Below, in pieces: positions 1 through 9,435 of a stretch of DNA of 13,189 nucleotides (position 1 is its first letter; the number at the start of each line of letters is the position of its first letter). This DNA is from DASUFI01 sp036274635 (GTDB lineage Bacteria; Planctomycetota; B15-G4): positions 1 to 13,189 of the forward strand of contig DASUFI010000160.1 in NCBI GenBank assembly GCA_036274635.1, in the 5' to 3' direction. The notes beneath the pieces are model-generated. The model saw only the letters and a list, made by a program, of their open reading frames with translations, did not search any database and was not told the DNA's origin. Made by a program: the position numbers and the translations under genes.

Positions 1-2
1 CG

Positions 3-1118
3 GGCTGCGCCCGCCGCAATTCCCTGCGCTGGGTCCCGCCTCGACCCGCCGCGAATTCCGCACCTTCCGCACTCGAAGCACTTCTTCGACGGACTGCCTG
101 CCTCGCCGTCGCGCTGGCCGGCCTCGCCGCCGCCTGCGGCGGGGTGCCGCTGGGCGACCCCACCACGGCCATGACGCGCCTGCGCGAGGCCAACGACCAG
201 GGCGAGACCAAGCAGGTGGCCGGCCTGGGCGAGACCATCCGCAAGAGCACCGAGCTCACCTTCGAGGACCGCGCCGAGGCCGCCTTCCTCGCCGCCGAGG
301 CCGAGGTGGCGCGCGACGACCTGGGCGCCGCCTTCGACGACTACCGCTGGATCCTCGAGAACGCGCCCTGGTCCGAGCACGTGGACGTCATCGAGGACCG
401 CCTCTTCACCATCGGCAAGACCATGCTCTTCGGCGAGGGGTACTCGGGCTGGTTCGACGACCGCGGGCGCGGCGTGGAGGTCATGGAGACGCTGGCGGCC
501 CACTACCGCGCCAGCGACAAGGCCGACGACGCGCTGCGCATGGTGGGGGACTACTTCGCCAGCGACGACGTGCGCGCCTGGGGCGAGGCCTCCCTGTCCT
601 ACCTGCGCGTGGCCGACGAGTTCCCCGACAGCGAGTGGGCCGAGCGCTGCCTGTGGCTGGCCGGCCACTGCCGCCTGAACGAGGCGCTCGGCCCGCGCTA
701 CGACCGCAACGAGCTGCTGCGCGCCGAGCAGCTGCTCAAGCGCTCGCTCAAGGACCACCCGCGTGGCGTGGCGGTGATCGAGAGCAAGGCCGACCTCGCC
801 AGCTGCCGCGAGCAGCTGGCCCTGGCCGAGCTGGTGGTGGCCGACTTCTACGCCGGCCGCGGGGTGCCGCCCGGGGAGATCGTGCGCCTCGCCAACGCGG
901 CCGTGCTCTATCCGGAGACCGAGGGCGGCAAGCAGGCCGCGCAGCGCCTGCTGGCCATGGGCCTCGACCCGGCCGTGCTGGCCCAGGACCCCACGCGCAA
1001 CTCCGTCGACACGGTGCACTTCGTGCTGCCGCGCTGGGAGCGCGAGGCGGACGAGAAGCGCCGGTCCGACGCCAAGGCCGCGGGGGTCGCGCCCCCCGGC
1101 ACGGGCTACCAGCCATGA
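3..1118 (+). CDS. BamD-like outer-membrane lipoprotein with TPR-type helical repeats, start not resolved
   Basis: The frame is open from the window's left edge. It encodes a lipoprotein-type signal: Arg-Arg at 87-92, a hydrophobic run, then a Leu-Ala-Ala-Ala-Cys lipobox with the acylated Cys at 135-137. The mature part is about 327 residues of alpha-helical repeats. The region about 835-960 (ADFYAGRG, then a helix, then LYPETEGG and an Ala/Leu helix) resembles the last repeats of BamD/YfiO, the lipoprotein that works with BamA to insert beta-barrels into the outer membrane. It is longer than E. coli BamD (about 245 residues). No ATG, GTG or TTG lies in frame before the signal. The first, GTG at 144, falls just after the lipobox Cys and would remove the signal, so the true start is upstream of the window or non-standard. 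The stop overlaps the next start by ATGA, implying an operon with the LptE-like gene and ftsH. A generic TPR lipoprotein is the alternative. Confidence 0.72.
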   Translation, partial: GCARRNSLRWVPPRPAANSAPSALEALLRRTACLAVALAGLAAACGGVPLGDPTTAMTRLREANDQGETKQVAGLGETIRKSTELTFEDRAEAAFLAAEAEVARDDLGAAFDDYRWILENAPWSEHVDVIEDRLFTIGKTMLFGEGYSGWFDDRGRGVEVMETLAAHYRASDKADDALRMVGDYFASDDVRAWGEASLSYLRVADEFPDSEWAERCLWLAGHCRLNEALGPRYDRNELLRAEQLLKRSLKDHPRGVAVIESKADLASCREQLALAELVVADFYAGRGVPPGEIVRLANAAVLYPETEGGKQAAQRLLAMGLDPAVLAQDPTRNSVDTVHFVLPRWEREADEKRRSDAKAAGVAPPGTGYQP

Positions 1119-1603
1119 GGCGCCTGAGTGCACTCACGGCGCTGGCGGCCGCGCTCCTGCCTGCCTGCGTGTCCCTCGAGCGCGGCGACATCTATCCCGA
1201 CGACCGCGACACGGTCTATGTGGCCTACTTCGGCAACGAAACTTTCTACCGCGACGTGCAGTTCGAGCTCACGGAGGAGCTGGTGAACGAGATCCTCTCA
1301 AGCCCCGGCCTGCATCTGTCGAGCAAGGACGAGGCGGAGATCCACCTGACGGGCCGAGTCCTCGAGGTGACCCAGAACGTGCTCTCCGAAGACAGGCAGC
1401 AGAACCCGACGTCGAGCAGCAGCGCGGTGACCGTGGAAATCTCCGTCGTGGACGCGAAGAGCGGTGAGGTGCTGAAAAAGCGCCGCCTGACCGAAAAGGG
1501 GCAATCCGTCCCCGCCCGCGGCGAGGACCTGACGTTTGCGCGGCGCGAGGCCTTCCGCTATCTGGCGCGGGACATCGTCCGCGAGCTCGAAGAGGAGTTC
1601 TGA
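1115..1603 (+). CDS. lptE: LptE-like LPS-assembly lipoprotein
   Basis: A 162-residue lipoprotein. The start is ATG at 1115, which overlaps the preceding TGA (ATGA). The same frame is open further upstream, but that stretch lies inside the BamD-like gene and is Arg/Ala/Gly-rich shadow sequence. Residues 1-17 form a signal peptide (Arg2-Arg3, then a hydrophobic stretch) ending in an excellent lipobox, Leu-Pro-Ala-Cys18. The mature domain follows the LptE pattern: a strand with YFGNETFYRD, a helix (ELTEELVNEILSS), a central strand (HLTGRVLEVTQNVL), a Ser-rich loop, a strand (AVTVEISVVDAKSGEVL), and a C-terminal helix of alternating charge. LptE plugs the LptD beta-barrel and helps place lipopolysaccharide in the outer leaflet. 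The position between a BamD-like gene and ftsH supports an outer-membrane role. No LptD is in the window, so function is inferred from family likeness. Confidence 0.75.
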   Translation: MRRLSALTALAAALLPACVSLERGDIYPDDRDTVYVAYFGNETFYRDVQFELTEELVNEILSSPGLHLSSKDEAEIHLTGRVLEVTQNVLSEDRQQNPTSSSSAVTVEISVVDAKSGEVLKKRRLTEKGQSVPARGEDLTFARREAFRYLARDIVRELEEEF

Positions 1604-1605
1604 CC

Positions 1606-3885
<2,280 letters not shown>

Positions 3886-3906
3886 GGCCGCGCTCCGGCA
3901 CACAGC

Positions 3907-3924
3907 GCCGGGGATCGCCCCGGC
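3907..3924. terminator. 7-bp GC hairpin just after ftsH
   Basis: GCCGGGG at 3907-3913 and CCCCGGC at 3918-3924 form a perfect 7-bp stem with an ATCG loop, starting 21 nt after the ftsH stop. There is no T-run, so it is not a classical intrinsic terminator. It may act together with the larger hairpin that follows, stabilise the ftsH mRNA 3' end, or be part of a REP-like palindromic repeat. Its GGGGATCG (3910-3917) is also perfectly complementary to CGATCCCC at 3972-3979 in the next hairpin, so alternative folds are possible. Confidence 0.45.
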
Positions 3925-3926
3925 TA

Positions 3927-3988
3927 CCTATCCTCAGGGGTCGGGAGTGCGGCGCGCAGCGCCGCATTTCCCGATCCCCGAGGATAGG
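3927..3988. terminator. 27-bp imperfect hairpin between convergent genes
   Basis: Arms 3927-3954 and 3960-3988 pair over 27 positions (26 Watson-Crick and one G-T), with three single-base bulges (A3936, T3967, T3975) and a five-base loop CGCAG at 3955-3959. The outer arms are CCTATCCTC and GAGGATAGG. It lies 41 nt after ftsH and 40 nt beyond the stop of the minus-strand gene, so it could terminate or protect both converging transcripts. There is no T-run on either side. A bidirectional terminator or a dispersed palindromic repeat are both possible. Confidence 0.6.
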
Positions 3989-4028
3989 GAGCCGGATGGA
4001 TGCGCGCGCTGCAGTGCCGGAGCGCCGT

Positions 4029-6032
4029 TCAGGGTGTCGTGGCGCCCAGCGCGGTCGAGATGGCCACGCCGTGCACGGCCGCGCCGTCCTGCAGGGCCAC
4101 CTGCAGGGTGAGCGCGATCGCGGCGGGCAGGCCCGACGGCGTGACGAAGGGCAGGGCGAAGGTGCCCGCGGCGCTGGTCGTCAGGGGGATCTGCGCCAGC
4201 GGGGGGACCGCCAGCAGGACTCCGCCCTTGAAGGGCAGCGGGCTGCTGCCGAGTGCGATGAACAGCAGGCCGGGCGCGTTGCCGGCGGCGTGCGCGAGGT
4301 CCAGCGAGCCCGGCGCGAGCGGCTCGAGCGTGCCGAGGCCGCTCAGCTGCGGCACTCCGGCGACGCCGGCCAGCCCGCCGCCGAGGTCGAAGAAGGCGCC
4401 GTCGATGTCGCTGGCGAAGAGGCCTTCGCTGCCGTCGGTGAACGAGACGCGGAAGACCAGCCGCCCGCCCTGACCGAAGACGGGGCCGTTGTAGCCCTCG
4501 AGGGTGTCGGCGTCGTTGTCGAAGGCCACGTCGGCCACCGTGCGCAGCTCGTTGCCATCGCCCTGCACGTCGAGCTGGTCGCCCGGCTGCACCACCTTGC
4601 GCAGGGTGCCCGAGCTGTCCGTGGCATAGAGAGCACGGGAGAAGAAGCTCAGGCCCGGACCGGTGAGGTGCGCGCTGAAGGCCACGCGCCCGCTCGCGTC
4701 CAGGGCCCGCGGCCCGAAGGTCGGGAGGAGGCCGCCGCTCCCGTTGCCGAAGGTGACGCCGGCGGGCGCAGCGGGCGGGGTCTCGCCGCTGCGCGCGAGC
4801 AGGTGCAGCGTTCCGTCGGGGTCGGCGATCCACAGCGACTCGGTGGCCGGCGGCAGCGCGTCCAGGCGGGCCATGAACACGACGCGGCCGTCCGCGCCGA
4901 GCTGCAGCGGCTTGTTGCTCACGAAGTCGCCGAACTTCTGGAACGTGGTGCCGGCCGGCAGGCCGGGCGCCTGCGCGCCGGAGCGCGCGACCTCCACCAG
5001 CTCGCCGTCCATGTCCCGCAGCACGGCCGAGCCGCCGTGGGCCAGCAGGCTGCAGAAGGCGTCCGCGTCGCCGCCGCGCAGGCTGTGGTTGAAGAAGGCG
5101 CCCTGCACGAAGGGGTTGCCCAGCACGTCGCCGTTGGCCAGGGTGTCGCCCTCGCGCGCCACGAGCTGCAGCACGCCGCCCTGCAGCCTGAGCAGCACCT
5201 CGTCGTTGGTGAGCCCGATGCCTGGCCCTTTGAGGTGCGCGAAGAACGAGAAGTCGTCCGCGGGCCCGACGAAGGGGCGGCCGGGCGTGCCGATGATCGT
5301 GCCGGCCGGGAAGCCTGGCATGGGCGTGCCCTCGCGGAAGGCCATCGCGAGCTCGCCGCCCTCGGCGGCGCTCATGATCCCCACGCCGTTGGAGCTCGTG
5401 ACGCCCGTGCCCTTGAAGACGAAGAAGGAGACGAGCGTGCCGTTCTCGGCGATCAGCGGCTGCCCGACCAGCAGGTCGAACTTCAGCCCGGGCACCTCGC
5501 CCGGGACCTGTCCGTCGGCGCGCGCGAGCAGGTGCAGGCCGCCCGCGCCCAGCCGGTACATTGCCGAGTCGTTGTCGAGGATGCCGTCGCCGTTGCAATC
5601 GCAGACGTCGCCGCCGATGAGCCGCGTGCCGAAGGCCAGCTCGCCCGCGGTGTTCAGTCCCAGGGCCGGCGGGTTGGTCGCGCCGGCCGCAAGGTTGAAG
5701 AAGCGCGCGGCCAGCGTGCCCGGCGCGAGGTCACCCTCGCGCACGAGGAGGGTCACGCCCGACGTGCCCAGGCGGAAGATGCCTTGGTCGGTGAAGGGCG
5801 TGACGCCGCCGCTGGCGGTGGCGTAAACGGCTGTCCCGGCCGGCCCGTCGAGTCGCGGGCCAAGGAAGCCGGCGAAGACGGCACCGGCCGGGAAGCCGGG
5901 CACGGATGCGCCGGTGAGGAGCAGGGGCTCGGTCACCGGTGGCGACTGCGCCGCGACGGGGGGCACAAGGGCGAGCAAGGCCAAGGGGGCAGCCATGCCG
6001 CGGGCGAGCGCGGACGCAATCGGGGAGGACAT
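4029..6032 (-). CDS. Secreted NxxGxxAF tandem-repeat (DUF7453-like) protein with C-terminal planctomycete-type domain
   Basis: A 667-residue exported protein. The start at 6032 is chosen because it gives a clean signal peptide (Arg11, hydrophobic 14-27, cleavage likely after Ala28/Gln29) and has GGAG about 9 nt upstream. An ATG at 6092 is in frame but adds 20 polar residues and lacks a ribosome site. About eight repeats of 58-73 residues begin near 37, 95, 168, 229, 289, 347, 411 and 479, each with a pattern like L-L-A-R-x-G-x-x-x-P-G-x-P-A-G-x-x-F, followed by an NxxGxxAF-type strand (exact at 127-134; similar at 379-386 and 445-452). Residues 145-153 (DCNGDGILD) look like a calcium-binding DxNxDGxxD loop. 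Residues about 575-667 form a separate Ala/Leu/Pro-rich beta domain. There is no catalytic motif; a surface or extracellular structural or binding role is likely. It is convergent with ftsH and separated from the upstream kinase by a terminator, so it is probably its own transcription unit. I see no TANNNT-type promoter box in 6033-6120. Confidence 0.85.
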   Translation of the reverse strand: MSSPIASALARGMAAPLALLALVPPVAAQSPPVTEPLLLTGASVPGFPAGAVFAGFLGPRLDGPAGTAVYATASGGVTPFTDQGIFRLGTSGVTLLVREGDLAPGTLAARFFNLAAGATNPPALGLNTAGELAFGTRLIGGDVCDCNGDGILDNDSAMYRLGAGGLHLLARADGQVPGEVPGLKFDLLVGQPLIAENGTLVSFFVFKGTGVTSSNGVGIMSAAEGGELAMAFREGTPMPGFPAGTIIGTPGRPFVGPADDFSFFAHLKGPGIGLTNDEVLLRLQGGVLQLVAREGDTLANGDVLGNPFVQGAFFNHSLRGGDADAFCSLLAHGGSAVLRDMDGELVEVARSGAQAPGLPAGTTFQKFGDFVSNKPLQLGADGRVVFMARLDALPPATESLWIADPDGTLHLLARSGETPPAAPAGVTFGNGSGGLLPTFGPRALDASGRVAFSAHLTGPGLSFFSRALYATDSSGTLRKVVQPGDQLDVQGDGNELRTVADVAFDNDADTLEGYNGPVFGQGGRLVFRVSFTDGSEGLFASDIDGAFFDLGGGLAGVAGVPQLSGLGTLEPLAPGSLDLAHAAGNAPGLLFIALGSSPLPFKGGVLLAVPPLAQIPLTTSAAGTFALPFVTPSGLPAAIALTLQVALQDGAAVHGVAISTALGATTP

Positions 6033-6120
6033 GAGGGACAGCTCCGTGCGCGAGGACAGATGGCCATCGGGGGCCGGGAGGGAGCACGTCATCGGGGCGC
6101 GCCGAAGCTCATGGCCTCCG

Positions 6121-6146
6121 AAAAAAAACTCGCGGCCGGCGGCCGC
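6121..6146 (-). terminator. Rho-independent terminator of the sigma/kinase operon
   Basis: Read on the minus strand, the kinase stop codon (6149-6147) is followed at once by GCGGCC, loop GCC, GGCCGC (6146-6132), then GAG and eight T (6128-6121). This is a classical intrinsic terminator: a 6-bp all-GC stem, tight loop and T-tract. The T-run stands out in a region that is otherwise very GC-rich. It separates the kinase transcript from the secreted-repeat-protein gene downstream. Confidence 0.85.
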
Positions 6147-8678
6147 TCAGGGGGCGAGAGCCGCATCCAGCTTCTGGAGGGTCGCGCGGACCCTGTCCAC
6201 CGTGCTGTTCCCCTGGGGCCAGGCCGCCTCCAGGATCGCGAGCGCCTCGCCGGCCGCCTCGCGGGCGCACGGCAGGTCGCCCGAATCCGCCAGCGAGGCC
6301 GCGAGGTTGGCCAGCACCGTCGCCACGTCCGGATGGTCCGGGCCCAGCAGCTCGCGGCGCAGGGCCAGGGCCTCGCGATAGAGCGCCTGGGCCTCGTCGC
6401 GCCGGCCGAGCGCCTGCAGCGCGAGGCCGAGGTTGTTCATGGCCGAGGTCGTCAGCGGGTGGCGCTCGCCGAGCAGCGCGGTCCGCCGCGCGAGGGCCTC
6501 GCGCAGCAGCGGCTCGGCGCCCGCGGGGTCGCCGGCCTGCCGCAGCAGGTTCCCGAGGGCGTTCAGCGTGTTGGCGAGGTCCGGGTGATCGGCCGGCAGC
6601 AGCGCCTGCTGCATCGCGAGCACCTGCCACCAGGCCGACTCCGCCCCCTCGAGGTCGCCCTGCTTCTGCAGCAGGATGGCCTGGGTGTTGAGCGCGTTGG
6701 CGACGAAGACATGCTGCTCGCCATACGCGCCACGCAGCAGCGCGAGCGCCTCGCCGACCAGCGCCAGCCCCTCCTCGGCGCGGTCCATCTGCCCCAGCAG
6801 CCCGCCGAGGTCCTTGAGCGTGCCGGCCAGCGTGTCGACATCGGGATGCTCGCGCTCGAGCGCGAGCGCCTCGCGATACAAGGCCTCGGCGCCGAGCGCA
6901 TCGCCCTGCAGGCGACGGAAGCCGGCCAGCATGGACAGGTCGGAGTCCTGCGGGCGGGGCACGACCCGTGCGTCCGCGGGCTCGCCGCTCTCCGCGGGCG
7001 AGCCGGCGTTCCCCGCCCGGATCGCCATGGCCTCGCGGATCGCGGCCTCGCCCTCGGCATAGAGCCCCTGCTGGTAGCGCAGGCGGGCGAGGTCGGAGAG
7101 CGTTCCGGCCACGGACGGGTCGCGATGGCCCAGCAACAGGCGCTGCAGGTCGAGCGCCCGCGTCAGGTGCCGGTCGGCGGCGTCCAGCTTGCCAAGGCCC
7201 AGGAAGGTGGCTCCGAGATTGGCGCGCACGCCGGCCTCGATGAGCGGGTCGTCGAAGTCGAGCTGCTCCAGCCGCGTGTCGATGGAGTCGAGCAGCTCGC
7301 GCACCGTGAGGTCGCGGCCGGCGTTGGCGGCGGGGTCCCCCGTGGTGAGCAGCTCGCGCAGGATCGAGTTGACCGACACGGCCGTGTGCGCATCGATGAG
7401 CGCGCGCCGCTCGGCCTCGCGCGCGCGGGCCGTGAGCACGGCCAGCCAGATCGCCGCGACGAGCACGATGGCGAGCGCGCCCAGCGCCAGGCCCACAGCC
7501 AGGCGATGCCGGCGCACCAGCTGCATGAGCTCGCGCGCGAGGCTCGGCGGCCGCGCGACGATCGGCTCGCCGTCGAGATGCCTGCGCACGTCCTGCAGCA
7601 GCTCCGCCGCCGAGCCATAGCGGCGCGCGGGCTCCTGCTCGAGGGCCTTGAGCACGATGGCCTCGAGGTTCCCGCGCACCGCGGGCTCCAGCGCCGAAGG
7701 GCGGCGCGGCGGCAGCTCGCAGATCACGTGCACCGCCTGGTGCAGGGGCGTGTCGCGCAGCTCGCGCGGCAGCCGTCCCGTGAGCAGCTCGTAGAGGATC
7801 ACGCCCAGCGAGTAGACGTCGCTGCGCTCGTCCACCTCCGCCGAGCGCCCCTCGGCCTGCTCGGGACTCATGTAGGCGAGCGTGCCCATGACCTGGCCCG
7901 GCTCCGTGAGCGTCGTCGCCGCCCGCTCCGGCTCCGCGATGCGCGCCAGGCCGAAGTCCAGGATCTTGATGCGCGCCTCGCCGGCTGTCCGGCCCTCGGC
8001 CTCCGCCTGCACGACGAGGATGTTGGCCGGCTTGAGGTCGCGATGGATGACGCCGCGGCGGTGGGCATAGTCGACCGCCGCGCAGATCTCGACGAACAGC
8101 GCCAGGCGCTCGTCGAGGGCGAGCCCGCGGCGCCGCACGTGGTCCGACAGGTCCTCCCCGTGCACGTATTCCATCGCGACGTAGTGCAGGCCCTCGGGGG
8201 TGCGGCCCGCATCCAGGATGCCGGCGATGGACTGGTGCGCGAGCCGCGCCAGGCTGCGCGCTTCGCGCTCGAACAGGCGCAGGCGGTGCACGTCGACCGG
8301 GACGTCGGCACGCAGGACCTTCAGCGCCGCGCGCTGCCCGGTGCCGACGTGCACGGCCTCGTGGACGATCCCCATCCCGCCGCGGCCCAGCAGGCGCACG
8401 GGTCGCCACGGACCCAGCGCGGCGGGCACGACCGCGCCGGCCAGCTCCAGGTCCAGCCCGGGCTGCGCGACGTCGAAGGCCGGCGTCTCCAGGAAGCCCC
8501 GGGCCCGGCTCGAGGACGCGAGCAGCGAGGCCACGTCGCGCAGCAGGCCCGGATCGTCCGCGCAGCGGCGCTCCAGCCAGGCCTCGCGCTCCGCGGGCGC
8601 GACGGCGCAGGCCTCCTGGAAGAGGTCCTCGACCTGCTGCCAGTGCCGCGATTCCGCCCTGGCGTCGGCGGTGCTCAC
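6147..8678 (-). CDS. Transmembrane Ser/Thr protein kinase with C-terminal TPR array
   Basis: An 843-residue PknB-type kinase. The GTG start at 8678 overlaps the sigma-factor stop (GTGA), indicating translational coupling. The frame is open to 9077, but that part would lie inside the sigma gene and reads as Arg/Ala-rich shadow. Residues 10-65 are a helical leader common in such kinases. The kinase domain is about 90-370: Gly loop GRGGMG 98-103, Lys120, Glu139 as likely helix-C Glu, catalytic loop HRDLKPAN 212-219, DFG 241-243, SPE 271-273. All catalytic residues are present, so it should be active. One TM segment lies at about 393-415. After it, residues 480-818 hold about eight TPR units (ALYREALAL, NLGLALQALGR and similar), likely for protein-protein contact. 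If the kinase domain is cytosolic, a single TM puts the TPRs outside the inner membrane. The likely partner is the adjacent ECF sigma factor. The gene ends at an intrinsic terminator. Confidence 0.93.
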   Translation of the reverse strand: MSTADARAESRHWQQVEDLFQEACAVAPAEREAWLERRCADDPGLLRDVASLLASSSRARGFLETPAFDVAQPGLDLELAGAVVPAALGPWRPVRLLGRGGMGIVHEAVHVGTGQRAALKVLRADVPVDVHRLRLFEREARSLARLAHQSIAGILDAGRTPEGLHYVAMEYVHGEDLSDHVRRRGLALDERLALFVEICAAVDYAHRRGVIHRDLKPANILVVQAEAEGRTAGEARIKILDFGLARIAEPERAATTLTEPGQVMGTLAYMSPEQAEGRSAEVDERSDVYSLGVILYELLTGRLPRELRDTPLHQAVHVICELPPRRPSALEPAVRGNLEAIVLKALEQEPARRYGSAAELLQDVRRHLDGEPIVARPPSLARELMQLVRRHRLAVGLALGALAIVLVAAIWLAVLTARAREAERRALIDAHTAVSVNSILRELLTTGDPAANAGRDLTVRELLDSIDTRLEQLDFDDPLIEAGVRANLGATFLGLGKLDAADRHLTRALDLQRLLLGHRDPSVAGTLSDLARLRYQQGLYAEGEAAIREAMAIRAGNAGSPAESGEPADARVVPRPQDSDLSMLAGFRRLQGDALGAEALYREALALEREHPDVDTLAGTLKDLGGLLGQMDRAEEGLALVGEALALLRGAYGEQHVFVANALNTQAILLQKQGDLEGAESAWWQVLAMQQALLPADHPDLANTLNALGNLLRQAGDPAGAEPLLREALARRTALLGERHPLTTSAMNNLGLALQALGRRDEAQALYREALALRRELLGPDHPDVATVLANLAASLADSGDLPCAREAAGEALAILEAAWPQGNSTVDRVRATLQKLDAALAP

Positions 8679-9283
8679 GCGACGCCGGCTCCGCCCTCGT
8701 GGATGTCGCGATGCAGCCAGGCCTTGGCGAGCACCCAGTCGCGCTTGACGGTGGCCACCGACACGCCCAGCACCTCCGCCGTCTCCTCGAGGTCGAGACC
8801 GCCGAAGAAGCGCAGCTCCACGACGCGCCCCTTGCGCGGATCGAGCCGTGACAGGCGCGTGAGGGCCTCGTCCACGGCCAGCACGTCCGGATCGGGCTCG
8901 CGCGCACGGGCCGCCTCGTCGAGCAGCGCGACGCGCTCGCGATCGCCGCCGCGCTTGAGCGCATGCTCGCGCCGGGCGTTGTCCACGAGGACGTGCCTCA
9001 TGGCGCGCGCGGCGATGGCGAGGAAGTGCCCGCGGCCGCGCACGCTCATGCCGCCGTGCGGCGCGAGGCGCAGCCACGCCTCGTGCACGAGCGAGGTGGC
9101 ACGCATGACGTCGACGCGCCGCCGGCCGCGCAGCAGGTTGGCGGCCAGCGAGCGCAGCTCCTCGTAGGCCAGCGGCAGGAACTGGACCAGCTCCTGCTCG
9201 TCGGCGACGTCGTCACCGGGCGGCGGCGCGCCGCCGTCAGGTGACGGCGCAGCGGGTCCCGGCTGCTGCGATGGATCGATCAT
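8675..9283 (-). CDS. ECF-type RNA polymerase sigma factor (PF07638/TIGR02999 type, ECF43-like)
   Basis: A 202-residue sigma-70-family regulator with only regions 2 and 4. Residues 1-25 are a Pro/Gly-rich leader. Region 2 spans about 29-110 (ELVQFLPLAYEELRSLA, then HFLAIAARAMRHVLVDNARR). Region 4 is about 137-194, with the HTH in DLEETAEVLGVSVATVKRDW (164-183). The usual acidic DAED-type stretch of region 2.2 is replaced by RATSLVHEAWLRL (61-73) with Thr63-Ser64. This is typical of the TIGR02999 type and of ECF43 members activated by kinase phosphorylation. The Ser/Thr kinase gene overlaps its stop by GTGA; no anti-sigma factor gene is seen. The start is uncertain: ATG at 9283 is chosen, but an in-frame GTG at 9298 would add five residues. 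A possible -10 box at 9301-9306 would put transcription start downstream of that GTG, which favours the ATG. Confidence 0.93.
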   Translation of the reverse strand: MIDPSQQPGPAAPSPDGGAPPPGDDVADEQELVQFLPLAYEELRSLAANLLRGRRRVDVMRATSLVHEAWLRLAPHGGMSVRGRGHFLAIAARAMRHVLVDNARREHALKRGGDRERVALLDEAARAREPDPDVLAVDEALTRLSRLDPRKGRVVELRFFGGLDLEETAEVLGVSVATVKRDWVLAKAWLHRDIHEGGAGVA

Positions 9284-9300
9284 GAGGCACCGGCGCACAG

Positions 9301-9329
9301 CCTATACCGGTTGGCCGGCGCCGATCGAA
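9301..9329 (-). promoter_or_regulatory. Candidate promoter of the sigma/kinase operon
   Basis: On the minus strand a -10-like TATAGG (9306-9301) lies 17 bp after TTCGAT (9329-9324). The spacing is ideal and the -10 is fair, but the -35 matches the sigma-70 consensus poorly. Transcription would start near 9294, about ten bases before the chosen ATG. TATA-like sequence is rare in this GC-rich region, which is the main support. If the operon is self-activated by its own ECF factor, the real element may differ. Confidence 0.28.
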
Positions 9330-9420
9330 CGGGCCCGGCGCAGGACGGCGCGGCCGAGCGGCCCGCAGCTCAGAACGCCGAGCACGACCCGCGTCGACGC
9401 CGGCCCCAGGCCGCCCGGCC

Positions 9421-9429
9421 TGCTAGGCT
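9421..9429 (+). promoter_or_regulatory. Candidate extended -10 box for folP
   Basis: TGCTAGGCT fits an extended -10 (TGn-TAnnnT) whose last base is 7 nt before the folP ATG at 9436. Transcription would then begin at or very near the start codon, giving a leaderless or near-leaderless mRNA. That agrees with the absence of a convincing Shine-Dalgarno there. No -35 at standard spacing is visible. Confidence 0.25.
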
Positions 9430-9435
9430 CGGATC

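Noticed and set aside
6033..6092. Longer start for the secreted repeat protein at 6092
   Set aside because: It adds 20 polar residues before the signal peptide and has no ribosome site; the ATG at 6032 has GGAG upstream and begins a normal signal.
8679..9077. N-terminal extension of the kinase inside the sigma gene
   Set aside because: The extra 133 residues are Arg/Ala-rich shadow of the sigma frame; GTG 8678 overlaps the sigma stop and starts the family-like N-terminus.
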